Positions 7,244-18,861 of a stretch of 64,000 nucleotides of DNA are shown piece after piece; the first letter of the stretch is position 1; every line of letters starts with the position of its first letter. The notes below the pieces were generated by a model, which did not search any database, was not told the DNA's origin, and worked only from the letters and a program-made list of their open reading frames with translations. The position numbers and the translations under genes were made by a program. This DNA comes from Kitasatospora xanthocidica (GTDB lineage Bacteria; Actinomycetota; Actinomycetes; Streptomycetales; Streptomycetaceae). The stretch is from NCBI RefSeq assembly GCF_014656195.1, contig NZ_BNBY01000001.1, positions 234,642-298,641 on the forward strand. The letters run 5' to 3'.

Positions 7244-7972
7244 CTAGCGGCTCAGCAGGGAGGTCACCGGCAGCCCCGCCAACTCCCTTACGTCGCGGGC
7301 CAGATGGGCCTGGTCGGCGTAGCCCGTCCGGGCCGCCGTCTCGGCGAGCGGGACGCCGGAGCGGGCCAGCGCCAGGGCGCGCTGCATGCGCAGGATGCGG
7401 GCGAGCGTCTTGGGCCCGTAGCCGAAGGCGGTGAGCGAGCGGCGGTGCAGTTGCCGCTCGCCGAGGCCGACCGCCTCGGCCGTCGCCGCGACGCTCCGGC
7501 CGGCGGCGAGCGCGGCGACCACCGCCCGCAGCAGCGGGTCCTCGGGCCGCGCCTCGGCCGCCAGGCGCAGCGCCAGGTCCTCCAGGGCGGCGGCCGGGTC
7601 GGGCGCGGCGTCGATCCGTTCGGTGAGGCGCCGCACCTCGGCGCCGGGCCTGAGGTCGGCCAGGTCGGTCCGGCGGTCGCGCAGCTCGTGCGCGGGGACG
7701 CCGAGCAGCGCGGGTGCGGCACCGGGGCGGAACCGCACCCCGGCCCACGGGCCCCGCAGTCCTGGGCCGGGGCGGAAGGCCCGGGTGTCGGGGCCGGCGA
7801 CGAGCAGCCGGCCCTCGGTCCACAGCAGGTCCATGCAGCCGTCGGGCAGCACCAGCCCGGCGGGCCCGGCCTCGCCGTCGCCCGTGCCCGCGCCGGTACG
7901 CGCGACGGCGCCCTTCGTCCACACGACCGCACCGGGCAGCCGGGACGCGCGCTCCACGTACTCGGAGGCCAT
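7244..7972 (-). CDS. AraC-family regulator with DUF6597-like sensor domain
   Basis: 242 residues. The N-terminal domain carries the [10 protein letters not shown]...AGPDT signature of DUF6597-type sensors; the C-terminal AraC helix-turn-helix pair (about 150-240) includes [18 protein letters not shown] and [19 protein letters not shown]. The ATG at 7972 lies 10 bases from a TAGCCT box, so the transcript is probably leaderless. The target is unknown; the convergent VOC gene is a plausible but unproven partner. Confidence 0.87.
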   Translation of the reverse strand: MASEYVERASRLPGAVVWTKGAVARTGAGTGDGEAGPAGLVLPDGCMDLLWTEGRLLVAGPDTRAFRPGPGLRGPWAGVRFRPGAAPALLGVPAHELRDRRTDLADLRPGAEVRRLTERIDAAPDPAAALEDLALRLAAEARPEDPLLRAVVAALAAGRSVAATAEAVGLGERQLHRRSLTAFGYGPKTLARILRMQRALALARSGVPLAETAARTGYADQAHLARDVRELAGLPVTSLLSR

Positions 7973-8094
7973 GGGGCGAAGGCTACGCGCCCGCACCGGG
8001 GAACGCCCGGGGTGCCCGGGGACGCCGGCGGCCCCGGCCGCACGAGGCGACCGGGGCCGTACGTCTCGGGACCGCCGTACGGCCGGACGGCGGT

Positions 8095-9654
8095 TCAGCC
8101 CGCCGTCTCCAGCGACCCCGCCGACCCCGCCGACCCCGCCGACCCCGCCGACTCCCCGGCGTCCGCGGCCTTCGCCGAGCCGTCGCCGTCGCCGTCGCCG
8201 CCGCCGCCGCGCATCAGCACCAGGGTGAGCCCCGCGGCCGCCACGACCGCGATGCCGCCCACCGTGAAGGTCGTGGAGGTGGCGGTGTTGAACGCCTCGC
8301 GGGCGGCCGCGACCAGCCCGCCGTCCCCCGTGGAGCCCGCGACGGCGAGCGCGCCGGTGATGTCGTGGCGCGCGGCGGCCGGGGCGCCGTCGGGCATCGC
8401 GCCGGTGTAGGTACCGGACAGCACGGTGCCGAGGACGGCCACGCCGAGCGCGGCGCCGGACTGCTGGATGGTGTCGTTGAGCGCGGAGCCGACGCCCGCG
8501 TGCTCGCCGGGGATCGCGCCCATCAGCGCGTTGGCGGCGGCCGGCATGCCGAGGCCGGAACCGACGCCGAGGACCAGCATGGCCAGGGCGACCTTGGTGA
8601 AGCCGTCACCGACCGAGAGGGTGGCCAGCAGCCCGAACCCGCCCGCGATGACCAGCATGCCGACGGCGGTCAGCACCCGTGCCGGGACCTTCTTGCCGAG
8701 CGCGGCGCCCACCCCGTTGAAGAGCAGCGAGGCGACGGCGAGCGGGATGAAGGCCAGCCCGGTGTCGGTGGGCGAGAACTCCAGCACGAACTGCAGGTGC
8801 TGGGTGAGCACCAGCATCAGTCCGCCGGTGGCGAAGGTCAGCAGGACGAGCGAGAAGCTGGCCCCGGTGAACACCCGGTTGCGGAACAGCTTGAGCGGGA
8901 CCATCGGCGCGTCGGTGCGGACCTGCCGTACGGCGAACCCGGTGAGCGCCGCCACCGCGAGGGCCATCGCGCCGAGGGTGCCGGCGCTGGTGAAGCCGTC
9001 GCGGGGCAGCACGATGATCGACCACACCAGCGCCGCCATACCGACCATCGACAGCGCCATGCCCGGCAGGTCGGGCCGGCGCCACGGGCCCTTGGACTCC
9101 GGCATCAGCAGCACCGCCGCGAGGATCGCGACCGCCGCGACCGGCACGTTGAGCAGGAAGACGGCACCCCACCAGAAGTGCGCGATCAGCGCGCCACCGA
9201 GCACCGGCCCGCCGACCAGTCCGATCATGGCCACCGCGGTCCAGGCGGCGATCGCCTTCGGCCGCTCCTCGTCGTCGAAGACGGTGATCAGGATGGAGAG
9301 CGTGCTCGGCATGACCAGCGCGCCGCCGACGCCCATCAGGACGCGCCCGGCGATCAGTTGACCCGGGCTGTCGGCGAAGGCCGCGACCAGCGAGGCGGCG
9401 CCGAACAGCACCAGTCCGACGATCATCACCTTCCGCCGCCCGAAGCGGTCGGAGAGGCTGCCCGAGGTGAGCAGCAGCCCGGCGAAGACCAGGATGTACG
9501 AGTCGATGATCCACTGGATGTCCTGCGCCCCGGCCCCGAGGTCCTCCGCGATCGGCGGGATGGACACCGTGAGCACCATGTTGTCGACCACCAGCACCAG
9601 GCTGCTGAGGCAGAGCACGACCAGGATCAGCCAGCGTCGCGGATTCCGTTCCAC
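8095..9654 (-). CDS. DHA2-family MFS multidrug exporter (EmrB/QacA type)
   Basis: 519 residues with about 14 membrane helices. It carries the family's motif C-like and loop signatures: [20 protein letters not shown] at the first helix, [14 protein letters not shown] between helices 2 and 3, and [20 protein letters not shown] drug/proton antiporter role is inferred. The GTG start at 9654 has AAGGGGGA upstream. The C-terminal tail is a Gly/Asp run followed by SAG repeats. A TetR regulator is divergent to it, the usual arrangement for repressor-controlled efflux. Confidence 0.9.
   Translation of the reverse strand: MERNPRRWLILVVLCLSSLVLVVDNMVLTVSIPPIAEDLGAGAQDIQWIIDSYILVFAGLLLTSGSLSDRFGRRKVMIVGLVLFGAASLVAAFADSPGQLIAGRVLMGVGGALVMPSTLSILITVFDDEERPKAIAAWTAVAMIGLVGGPVLGGALIAHFWWGAVFLLNVPVAAVAILAAVLLMPESKGPWRRPDLPGMALSMVGMAALVWSIIVLPRDGFTSAGTLGAMALAVAALTGFAVRQVRTDAPMVPLKLFRNRVFTGASFSLVLLTFATGGLMLVLTQHLQFVLEFSPTDTGLAFIPLAVASLLFNGVGAALGKKVPARVLTAVGMLVIAGGFGLLATLSVGDGFTKVALAMLVLGVGSGLGMPAAANALMGAIPGEHAGVGSALNDTIQQSGAALGVAVLGTVLSGTYTGAMPDGAPAAARHDITGALAVAGSTGDGGLVAAAREAFNTATSTTFTVGGIAVVAAAGLTLVLMRGGGGDGDGDGSAKAADAGESAGSAGSAGSAGSLETAG
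8114..8149. repeat. Four perfect 9-bp tandem repeats in the exporter tail
   Basis: GACCCCGCC occurs four times head to tail, encoding the Ser-Ala-Gly repeats at the C-terminus of the exporter. A slippage-prone stretch with little expected effect on transport. Confidence 0.85.
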
Positions 9655-9738
9655 CGCGTTCCCCCTTGGGATGTCCAGGATGCCCCGGACGTCGAGATCG
9701 GTGCACGGCCGTGGCCGCGCGAGCATTCGTCCGCCCCC

Positions 9739-9792
9739 GGCGGGAGCCGTGCGGGAGGTCGTCCGCCGCGGCGGGAGCCGTGCGGGAAGTCG
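9739..9792. repeat. 23-bp direct repeat (two copies, 31-bp period)
   Basis: GGCGGGAGCCGTGCGGGA followed by G/A-GTCG occurs twice, starting at 9739 and 9770. It lies about 85-140 bp upstream of the exporter start. It could be a regulator site or a local duplication. Confidence 0.7.
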
Positions 9793-9840
9793 GTGCGGGC
9801 ACACCGCCCTCCGTCCCCACGGGTACGGTGTGCGCCGCGC

Positions 9841-9892
9841 CGAACACTGTACGGCGACCGCACAGTGTTCGCAACGCCGTACAGTGTGCGGT
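9841..9892. promoter_or_regulatory. Candidate TetR operator cluster
   Basis: CGAACACTGT (9841-9850) and ACAGTGTTCG (9862-9871) form a perfect 10-bp inverted repeat, and a third ACAGTGT half-site lies at 9881-9887 (CCGTACAGTGTGCGG). The spacing would allow one or two TetR dimers to bind between the exporter and the regulator. A TTATGCT -10-like box follows at about 9898-9904 for the regulator. Confidence 0.6.
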
Positions 9893-9991
9893 CCGACTTA
9901 TGCTGAACCCGACGACGCCCGGACGGACAACGGCCGGCCACGACCCGCCGGCCCCGGCGGTGGGCGATCACAAGAGACGAAGGAGGGCCGG

Positions 9992-10768
9992 ATGACGGCC
10001 AAGTCGGAGGACGGTACGTCGGGCATCCCCTCGCTGTGGACCCGCCCGCAGCGACCGCGCCGGGACCAGCCGGCCCTCAGCCGCGAGCAGATCGTGACCG
10101 AGGCCCTCGCACTCCTGGACAGCGACGGCATCGACGCGCTGAGCATGCGCAAGCTCGGCGCCCGCCTCAACGCCGGCGCCACCTCGCTGTACACCCACGT
10201 CACCAACAAGGAGGAACTGCTCGCGCTCGCCGTCGACCAGGTCTTCTCCGAACTCCCGCTGCCGGAGGCGACCGGCACCACGGGCGACCCCGAGGTCTGG
10301 CGCGCGGCCATCGAGGAGTGCGCCGAGGGCGTGCGCGCGCTCATCCTGCGCCACCCGTGGATGGTCTCGGTGCTCGGCGACGTCGGGATGGTCTACTTCG
10401 GCCCCAGCTGGATGCGGCTGTCCGAGGCCTTCCTGACCCTGCTGGAGACCTCCGGACTCGACCTGGCGACCGCCAACGAGGCGATGGGCGTCGTCATGGG
10501 CTACACCATCGGGGCGGCCACCGTGGAGGCCGCCTGGCTGAGCGCGCTCGCCAAGCGCGGCCGGCAGGAGCAGGAGTGGATGGACCAGCTCCTGCCCTCC
10601 GTCGTCGAGGCCACCAAGGGCCACCCCCGGCTGCACCGGCTGTACACCACCCAGGTGGGCCGGGAGGTCGAACCCGACCGGAACTCCCACTTCCTCAGCG
10701 GCGTCCGGGTGATCCTGGACGGCATCGAGGCCTCCTGGGCCGCCCGGACCTCGGACCGCACCGGCTGA
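9992..10768 (+). CDS. TetR-family repressor
   Basis: 258 residues. The helix-turn-helix lies at about 30-75 (LSREQIVTEALALLDSDG, then LGARLNAGATSLYTHVTNK), followed by a TetR_C-type all-helical ligand domain. AAGGAGGG 5 bases before the ATG supports the start. It is divergent from the DHA2 exporter, with inverted repeats between them, so it most likely represses the exporter and itself until a toxic ligand binds. Confidence 0.92.
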   Translation: MTAKSEDGTSGIPSLWTRPQRPRRDQPALSREQIVTEALALLDSDGIDALSMRKLGARLNAGATSLYTHVTNKEELLALAVDQVFSELPLPEATGTTGDPEVWRAAIEECAEGVRALILRHPWMVSVLGDVGMVYFGPSWMRLSEAFLTLLETSGLDLATANEAMGVVMGYTIGAATVEAAWLSALAKRGRQEQEWMDQLLPSVVEATKGHPRLHRLYTTQVGREVEPDRNSHFLSGVRVILDGIEASWAARTSDRTG

Positions 10769-10807
10769 GCAGCCCAGAGGGCCCTTACATCCTGGACTCC
10801 CGCCGGA

Positions 10808-11602
10808 TCAGCGCTCGTTGAAGGCCTGCACCTCCGCGTACCCCGGCACCGGCCCGACCGGCTCACCCGCGGCCACGGCGGCCGCCGTGGCCACCGCCGC
10901 CGCCAGCGCCGAGCGGTACAGCAGCGAGCCGAGGCTGACCCGGGCCACACCGAGCGCGGCCAGCTCGGCGAGGCCCGGGCCGGCCGGCGTCCAGAGGATG
11001 TTGAGCGGCACGGAGACGGCGGCGACCACCCGGGCGATGGCCGCCGGTTCGGCCAGACCGGGCACGAACACGCCATCCGCGCCCGCCCGCTGGTAGGCCG
11101 CCAGCCGGCGGTGGGTCTCCGGCTCGGGGTCGTCCAGCCCGCACCAGCAGGTGTCGGTACGGGCGTTCACGAACAGCTCCGGCACGGCCGCCTTCACCGC
11201 CGCGACCTTCGCCGCGTGGACCTCCACCGGCGCCAACGTGCCGTCCGCCCGGCCGTCCTCCAGGTTGATGCCGACCGCCCCCGCCTTCGCCAACTCCACC
11301 GCCAGCTCGGCGACTTCGTCCGGGTCGTCGCTGAAGCCGGACTCGGCGTCGACGCTGAGCAGGAAGTCGCCGCGCCCGAGCCGCCGCGCCAGCCGTACGG
11401 TCTCCGCCCGGGTGGCCGCCGCGCCGTCGGGCAGCCCGGCGGCGGCCGCCACGCCCAGACTGGTGGTGCCGATCGCGGCGTGGCCCGCGGCCGCGAGGGC
11501 CACGGCCGAGGCGTGGTCCCAGGCGTTGGGGAGCAGCAGCGGCCGGCCGGGGCGGTGGTGCAGGGCGGCGAAGGGGGTCATGGCGGGGCCTGCGGGGTTC
11601 AT
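10808..11602 (-). CDS. Isocitrate lyase/PEP phosphomutase superfamily protein
   Basis: 264 residues of a TIM barrel. Visible features are the start PLLLPNAWDHASAVALAAAG, LLSVDAESGFSDD (metal-binding acidic strand), GINLEDG and ELFVNARTDTCW. The usual PEP mutase/ICL catalytic KKCGH-type loop is absent, as in the uncharacterised subgroup widespread in actinobacteria. A C-C bond lyase/mutase role on a 2-oxo or phosphono acid is possible but not assignable. The ATG at 11602 has GGAGA 7-8 bases upstream. Confidence 0.8.
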   Translation of the reverse strand: MNPAGPAMTPFAALHHRPGRPLLLPNAWDHASAVALAAAGHAAIGTTSLGVAAAAGLPDGAAATRAETVRLARRLGRGDFLLSVDAESGFSDDPDEVAELAVELAKAGAVGINLEDGRADGTLAPVEVHAAKVAAVKAAVPELFVNARTDTCWCGLDDPEPETHRRLAAYQRAGADGVFVPGLAEPAAIARVVAAVSVPLNILWTPAGPGLAELAALGVARVSLGSLLYRSALAAAVATAAAVAAGEPVGPVPGYAEVQAFNER

Positions 11603-11671
11603 GGGCGACTCTCCGGGATTCTCACGCTCGTACGGGGGTTCATGCAGGGGTTCATGCGGGTGGGGGCAGGT

Positions 11672-13060
11672 TCATGCGGGGCCCAGGTCCCCGACGGAGT
11701 CCGCGTAGTACCCGGACCCCGCGACGTGACCGACGATCCGCCGGAAGCTCCAGCCCGTACCCGGCGAGTCGTCCAGGACCGCGTCCGGCAGTGCGGCCAC
11801 CCGGCGGGACCAGATCGCGGCCAGCCGGGTGAGCCGGCTGCGGGCCTCGTCCAGGTCGGCGGCGGTGAACGGGGCCAGGTCCGCCGGGGTGGTGGCGCCG
11901 GAGGCGTGCCAGTGGTCGGGCTCGGTCGGCTCGCCGGCCAGCCGGGCGTCCAACTCTGCCAGGTGGTCGAGGAGATGGTCGGCGACCCGGCGAACCGCCT
12001 TGTGCGGCGTGTAGGTTCGACCGTCCGCGTTGACGATCGGCCGGCCGTCCCAGGCCGTCCAGGTGGCGGCCAGGGTGAGCACATGGTCGACCGTCTCCGG
12101 TACCAGCGCGGCGAGTTCGTCCTTTCCGAGACCGCACGCGAGCGGGACGTCATCGGATCCACCGTCGCCGTCCACGTCGTCGCCCTTGTCGTCGACCGCC
12201 GCCGGATCGGAGGCCCCGAGCAGGATGCCCTCCGCGATGGCCAGGGCGTGCGAGCGGCCCGGGCAGATCCGGGGCCGGGCGCCGAAGGTGAGCGCCACAC
12301 CGTCCGGCGCCTCCGTCTGGGCGGCCGCGACGTCCAGCACCACCTGCGCCCCGGCCGGTACGGCGACCCCGCCGACCTCGGTCGCCCGGGCGGCGAGACG
12401 GCGCATCACCGGCACCGGCGGGTCCTCGCGCAGCGCGCCGGCCAGTCCGTCCCGGTGCCGGCGGGCGCGGTCGACCAGTGCGGCGGTCGCGTCGCAGGCC
12501 TGGACGAGCAGACCGATCCGGTTGGCCGCCTCCTCCTCGTCCATCTCCCCGTACGGCTCCTCGCCCGGCTGCTCACCGATCGCCCGCCCCGCCCCGGCGG
12601 ACATCGCGGGCAGCAGCCGGGCCACCGCCGCGTCCGCCTCCGGGTCGTCCGGCGCGTCCGCGAAGTACGCGCGGGCGACCGTCGCGACGTCCCGGGCCAC
12701 GGCCTCCGGGTCGGCCAGGCCGAGCGCCGACGCGAGTACCCGGACCACCCGCAGCCGGACGTCGGGGTCGAACCCGGCCGCGGCGGCCACCCGCAGTGCG
12801 GCCGGGTCCAGGCCCGACAGGTCGGCCAGCACCAGCGCCCGGCGCCGGGCGTGCGGTTCGCCGGAGCTGAACCGGGCGACGGCGGCCCGCAGCCGGGCCA
12901 CCCCGGCGGGCGCGCCCGGGGCGACGGGCGCCGCGGGCAGCGGGACCAGCGCCGGGTCGGCCAGGGCCGCGGTGACGTCGTCGTAGCGGGAGAAGGTCAT
13001 GGAGAAGGTCGTGGAGAAGGTCGTGGTGTCGGGGCCGGAGATCACCGTCGGTTGGCTCAT
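11672..13060 (-). CDS. Fusion of a short cytochrome P450-like domain with a DinB/mycothiol-type domain
   Basis: 462 residues. Residues 1-285 resemble a shortened P450: I-helix-like ACDAT (188-192), a K-helix region where the ExxR glutamate is Gly (GALRED), and a clear haem-ligand motif FGARPRICPG with C266. After an Asp/Gly-rich linker (286-305), residues 320-460 resemble the DinB/maleylpyruvate-isomerase fold, with His at 326, 353, 362, 366 and 445. Ordinary bacterial P450s have about 400 residues and no such tail. The ATG at 13060 is divergent from an ArsR-type gene 64 bp away. Function unknown: possibly a haem oxidase using mycothiol, or a degenerate P450. Confidence 0.72.
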   Translation of the reverse strand: MSQPTVISGPDTTTFSTTFSMTFSRYDDVTAALADPALVPLPAAPVAPGAPAGVARLRAAVARFSSGEPHARRRALVLADLSGLDPAALRVAAAAGFDPDVRLRVVRVLASALGLADPEAVARDVATVARAYFADAPDDPEADAAVARLLPAMSAGAGRAIGEQPGEEPYGEMDEEEAANRIGLLVQACDATAALVDRARRHRDGLAGALREDPPVPVMRRLAARATEVGGVAVPAGAQVVLDVAAAQTEAPDGVALTFGARPRICPGRSHALAIAEGILLGASDPAAVDDKGDDVDGDGGSDDVPLACGLGKDELAALVPETVDHVLTLAATWTAWDGRPIVNADGRTYTPHKAVRRVADHLLDHLAELDARLAGEPTEPDHWHASGATTPADLAPFTAADLDEARSRLTRLAAIWSRRVAALPDAVLDDSPGTGWSFRRIVGHVAGSGYYADSVGDLGPA

Positions 13061-13124
13061 GCCGTCATCGTGGACCCGGTTCGTTTCGGCCCCCGCCGAA
13101 CTGTGCCGGAGCGACCATGGAGCC

Positions 13125-13946
13125 ATGCCCTCGCGACCGCGTCCCGCCCGTCCGCTGCTTCCCTCCCCCGCCGCCTCGGCCGTCCCCACCCCGACCGCCC
13201 CCGCCTCGGCCGTCCCCACCCGGCCGGTCCGGCACTCCGACCACGGCGGTACGGCGCTCGCCGCCCTCGCCGCCCTGATCGCCGACCCCACCCGCGCCGC
13301 CTTCTGCTCCGCCCTGCTCGACGGCCGCGCCTGGACGTCCGGCGAGCTGGCCCGGCACGCGCGCGTCGCGCCGTCCACGGCGAGCGAGCACCTGTCCCGG
13401 CTGATCGCGGGCGGGCTGCTGGCCGAGGAGCGGCAGGGCCGGCACCGCTACGTCCGGCTGGCCTCGCCAGCCGTGGCCACCCTGCTGGAGGACCTGACCT
13501 CCTTCGCGGAGGCCGGCGGCAGCGGCGCGGCCGCACCCCGCTCCCTGGCCGAGGCCGGCCGGTTGAGCGCCGAGGCCCGCGCCCGGACCTGCTACGACCA
13601 CCTGGCCGGTCGCCTCGGTGTGGCCGTCGCCGACGCGCTGCTCGCCCGCGGCCTGGTCGCCGACGAGTCCGGGCTCGCCGTCACCGAGCGCGGCCGGGAC
13701 TGGCTGGCCGCGCAGGCGATCGAGCTCCCGCCGCGCGCGGGCCGCCGCGGCGGCCGCCCGGTGGTGCGCGGCTGCCTGGACTGGACGGAACGCCGCAGCC
13801 ACCTCGGCGGGGCGCTGGGCGCGGCGCTCTGCCGGACCGCCCTGGACCGCGTCTGGGTGGAGCCGATCGGCTCCGGCCGGGCCCTGCGGGTCACCCCGGA
13901 CGGCGGCCGGGCGCTGCGCGAACTCCTCGGCGTGGAAGCACCCTGA
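13125..13946 (+). CDS. ArsR-family winged-helix regulator
   Basis: 273 residues. A Pro/Ala-rich N-terminus (1-38) precedes an ArsR-type winged helix (about 45-115: LIADPTRAAFCSALLDG, TSGELARHARVAPSTASEHL, and the wing EERQGRHRYVRLA). The C-terminal half (about 140-273) is an extra domain seen in longer ArsR proteins, with Cys at 155, 225 and 247 in the mature numbering estimate, so thiol or metal sensing is possible. It is divergent from the P450-DinB fusion gene and is its likely regulator. Confidence 0.83.
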   Translation: MPSRPRPARPLLPSPAASAVPTPTAPASAVPTRPVRHSDHGGTALAALAALIADPTRAAFCSALLDGRAWTSGELARHARVAPSTASEHLSRLIAGGLLAEERQGRHRYVRLASPAVATLLEDLTSFAEAGGSGAAAPRSLAEAGRLSAEARARTCYDHLAGRLGVAVADALLARGLVADESGLAVTERGRDWLAAQAIELPPRAGRRGGRPVVRGCLDWTERRSHLGGALGAALCRTALDRVWVEPIGSGRALRVTPDGGRALRELLGVEAP

Positions 13947-13997
13947 GCAACGCCTGGGCAGCGCTTGGGCAGCGCCCCGAGCCGGCTCCGCCCGCCC

Positions 13998-14528
13998 TCA
14001 CCCCATCGACTTCGCCCCGTCCAACGACTCCCGGATGATGTCCGCGTGCCCGGCGTGCTGCGAGGTCTCGGCGATCATGTGCAGCAGCACCCGCCGGACC
14101 GACCAGGTCGCACCCGGCTCGAACCACGGCGCCGGCGGCAGCGCGTGGGCGAGGTCGAGGTCGGGCAGGGTCCGGACCAGCTCGTCCGTCCCGCGCGCCA
14201 CCCGCTCGTACTCGGCCAGCAGCCCGGCGAGGGTCTCGCCCTCCACCATCCGGAACTGGGCCGCCCACGCCGCGGCGCCACCGTCCCCACCGCCGTCCCC
14301 GTCCCCGTCCGGGTCCCCGTCCCCGCCGCGCATCGCCTCCGCGCCGCCGGTCATGAACCGCGCCCAGCGCGCCTCGACCGCCGCCACGTGCTTGATCAGG
14401 CCGCCCAGGCACAGCTCGCTGACCGTGGTCCGCTCGGCCGCCTGCGCGTCGGTGAGGTCGCGGACGGTGCGCCGCAGCAGCCCGCGGTGCGTGTCGAGGG
14501 TCTGGACGAGATCATCGCGCTCGCTCAT
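13998..14528 (-). CDS. DinB-family (DUF664) protein
   Basis: 176 residues of a four-helix DinB/DUF664 protein. The metal-site pattern is visible: GGLIKHVAAVEARW early, and VRRVLLHMIAETSQHAGHAD near the C-terminus. A Gly/Asp-rich insert (68-84) interrupts the middle. These proteins are usually mycothiol- or bacillithiol-dependent transferases or isomerases; the substrate is unknown. It ends convergently with the ArsR-type gene. Confidence 0.85.
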   Translation of the reverse strand: MSERDDLVQTLDTHRGLLRRTVRDLTDAQAAERTTVSELCLGGLIKHVAAVEARWARFMTGGAEAMRGGDGDPDGDGDGGGDGGAAAWAAQFRMVEGETLAGLLAEYERVARGTDELVRTLPDLDLAHALPPAPWFEPGATWSVRRVLLHMIAETSQHAGHADIIRESLDGAKSMG

Positions 14529-14598
14529 CGGACGCCTCCCGCCCGGCCTGCGCCCTCCGGCCTGGCCGCCACCGGACGACCACCGTGCTCCGCCGCCA

Positions 14599-15396
14599 TC
14601 AGACGTCCACCGTGCCCGGCTGCTCGCCGACCGTCCGGCCCAGGTCGATCAGCCCGAAGGCCGCGCCCTGCGGGTCGCCGACCGCCGCGAACCGTCCGAA
14701 CGGGCTGTCCATCGGCCCGAAGTACACCTTGCCGCCGCGCGCCGTCAGCCGCTCGATCGCGGCGTCGGTGTCGTCCACGGCGAAGTAGACGCTGATGTAC
14801 GAGGGCGCCTCGGGCGGCAGGAAGTCGCCCTCCGCCCCCATCCGGCCCAGCACCGGCCGGTCGGCGACCTGGAACATCCGGTAGTCGAACTCCTCGGAGT
14901 CCATCTTCTTCACGCCGTACGGGAAGACCGCGGGGAAGAAGGCGTCGGCCTTCGCCGGCTCGCGGGTCACCAGTTCGGCCCAGCTGTACGCGCCGGGTTC
15001 GCCCTGCTTCTCGAAGCCCTCGTGGCGCTCGGCCTGCCAGACGCCGAACACGACGCCGCCCGGGTCCTTGGCGATCACCATCGTGCCGAAGTCACCGACC
15101 CGCATCGGCCCCATGACCACCTCACCGCCGTTGGCGCGGATCCGCGCGGCGGTGGCGGCGGCGTCCGGCGAGGCGAGGTACAGGCACCAGGCGGACTGGG
15201 CCTCCGTACCGGGCATCGGCGGGACGACCGCGGCGACCGCCTTGCCGCCGGAGTACGCCTGCGTGTAGTCGCCGAACTCCGACGAACTCTCGCCGAAGGT
15301 CCAGCCCAGCACATCAGCGTAGAAGGCCTTCGCGCCCTCCAGGTCGGTGAACATCGCGTCGGCCCAACAGGGCGTGCCCTCAGGTAGCGCAGCCAT
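14599..15396 (-). CDS. Two-module VOC-family protein
   Basis: 265 residues built from two VOC modules (about 5-125 and 140-258): WADAMFTDLEGAKAFYADVL opens the first and YSWAELVTREPAKADAFFP the second. The pattern matches actinobacterial 27-kDa antigen/hydroxylase-like VOC proteins. The ATG at 15396 has a GAGGGCAGAG site immediately upstream. Substrate unknown. Confidence 0.85.
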   Translation of the reverse strand: MAALPEGTPCWADAMFTDLEGAKAFYADVLGWTFGESSSEFGDYTQAYSGGKAVAAVVPPMPGTEAQSAWCLYLASPDAAATAARIRANGGEVVMGPMRVGDFGTMVIAKDPGGVVFGVWQAERHEGFEKQGEPGAYSWAELVTREPAKADAFFPAVFPYGVKKMDSEEFDYRMFQVADRPVLGRMGAEGDFLPPEAPSYISVYFAVDDTDAAIERLTARGGKVYFGPMDSPFGRFAAVGDPQGAAFGLIDLGRTVGEQPGTVDV

Positions 15397-15538
15397 CTCT
15401 CTGCCCTCGTGTGCGGCGAAGTGCGCGCACCGGGCGGCGCACGCCGGCCCCCGACTCGTCAGCCTAACCACGACGCGGCGCACCCGCGCGGGATGGCCCG
15501 CGCGGGTGCGCCGGAGGTCCGGCCCCGTACCGCTCGGC

Positions 15539-18109
<2,571 letters not shown>

Positions 18110-18178
18110 TCATATGAAATGACCCATCCACCCGAAATCCCGCTCGAACTCTGCTAAGAACCCGCCCGAAGCCCGGCG

Positions 18179-18216
18179 CCGCAGGGGGTGGACCGGATTC
18201 GGTCCACCCCCTGCGG
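18179..18216. terminator. Hairpin terminator after the DoxX-family gene
   Basis: A perfect 17-bp stem (18179-18195 with 18200-18216) and a GATT loop. It sits 35 bp past the DoxX stop and upstream of the geosmin synthase start, so it separates the two minus-strand units. No T tract, as is common in this genus. Confidence 0.75.
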
Positions 18217-18250
18217 TGCCGGGTCCCGAGGGCCATCCCCCCTCAGGCCA

Positions 18251-18598
18251 TCAGGCCATCAGGCCCAGGACCAGCGAGGCGGCCGCCGGGGCGGCGTAGA
18301 CGAGCGGGAAGGGGACGTGGGCGTAGGCGCCGGCGCGGAGGACGGTGAGGACGGCGCCGAGGAAGTAGAGGACCACGCCGACGGCGGCCGCGTAGCCGAT
18401 GGCCGGGACGGCGAGGCCGACCAGGAGGCCGAGGGCGCCGGCCGCCTTGGCGACGCCGAGCCAGGTCCACCAGGCGCGCGGGACGCCGTAGTCGGCGAGG
18501 GGCTTCACGACGTACTCGGCGCCGGCGAAGACCGAGTAGGCCGAGAAGCCGACCATGAGGGCGCCGAGGACGGTGACGACGATGTGGGCGACGTTCAT
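18251..18598 (-). CDS. DoxX-family small membrane protein
   Basis: 115 residues with four hydrophobic helices (about 4-22, 44-62, 66-84, 95-113) and the DoxX-like pattern FSAYSVFAGAEYVVKPLADY...WWTWLGVAKAAGALGLLVG. Members are quinol-oxidase-associated or of unknown membrane role. AGAGGAGC lies 7 bases before the ATG at 18598. Confidence 0.85.
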   Translation of the reverse strand: MNVAHIVVTVLGALMVGFSAYSVFAGAEYVVKPLADYGVPRAWWTWLGVAKAAGALGLLVGLAVPAIGYAAAVGVVLYFLGAVLTVLRAGAYAHVPFPLVYAAPAAASLVLGLMA

Positions 18599-18861
18599 TG
18601 AAGTGCTCCTCTTTCGAAGGCTGTTCGGTTCGACACCCCTCTGACCCGGCGCCCTCGACGGATGTGACAGGCGCGGGCAAAAAATATTCCGCACCGCCAC
18701 CCGGGTGCCCCCAACAACCGCTCCGCCAACGAACAAAGCAGGCATGGCAAGGCTTGGAACACCAAGACTTCCCACGATACGGGCGTGTTGACCGCCTCCG
18801 CCCACCCCGCGTCCACCAGACTGGGCGCCGACCCGACGTCAACTCCGAGGAGGGCAAGCCC

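Larger units (their letters stand above)
9655..9991. other. Divergent promoter region of the exporter and TetR genes
   Basis: 337 bp without a gene. It contains a 23-bp direct repeat with one mismatch (9739-9761 and 9770-9792, period 31 bp) and the operator-like cluster at 9841-9892. No convincing coding frame was seen. Confidence 0.6.
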
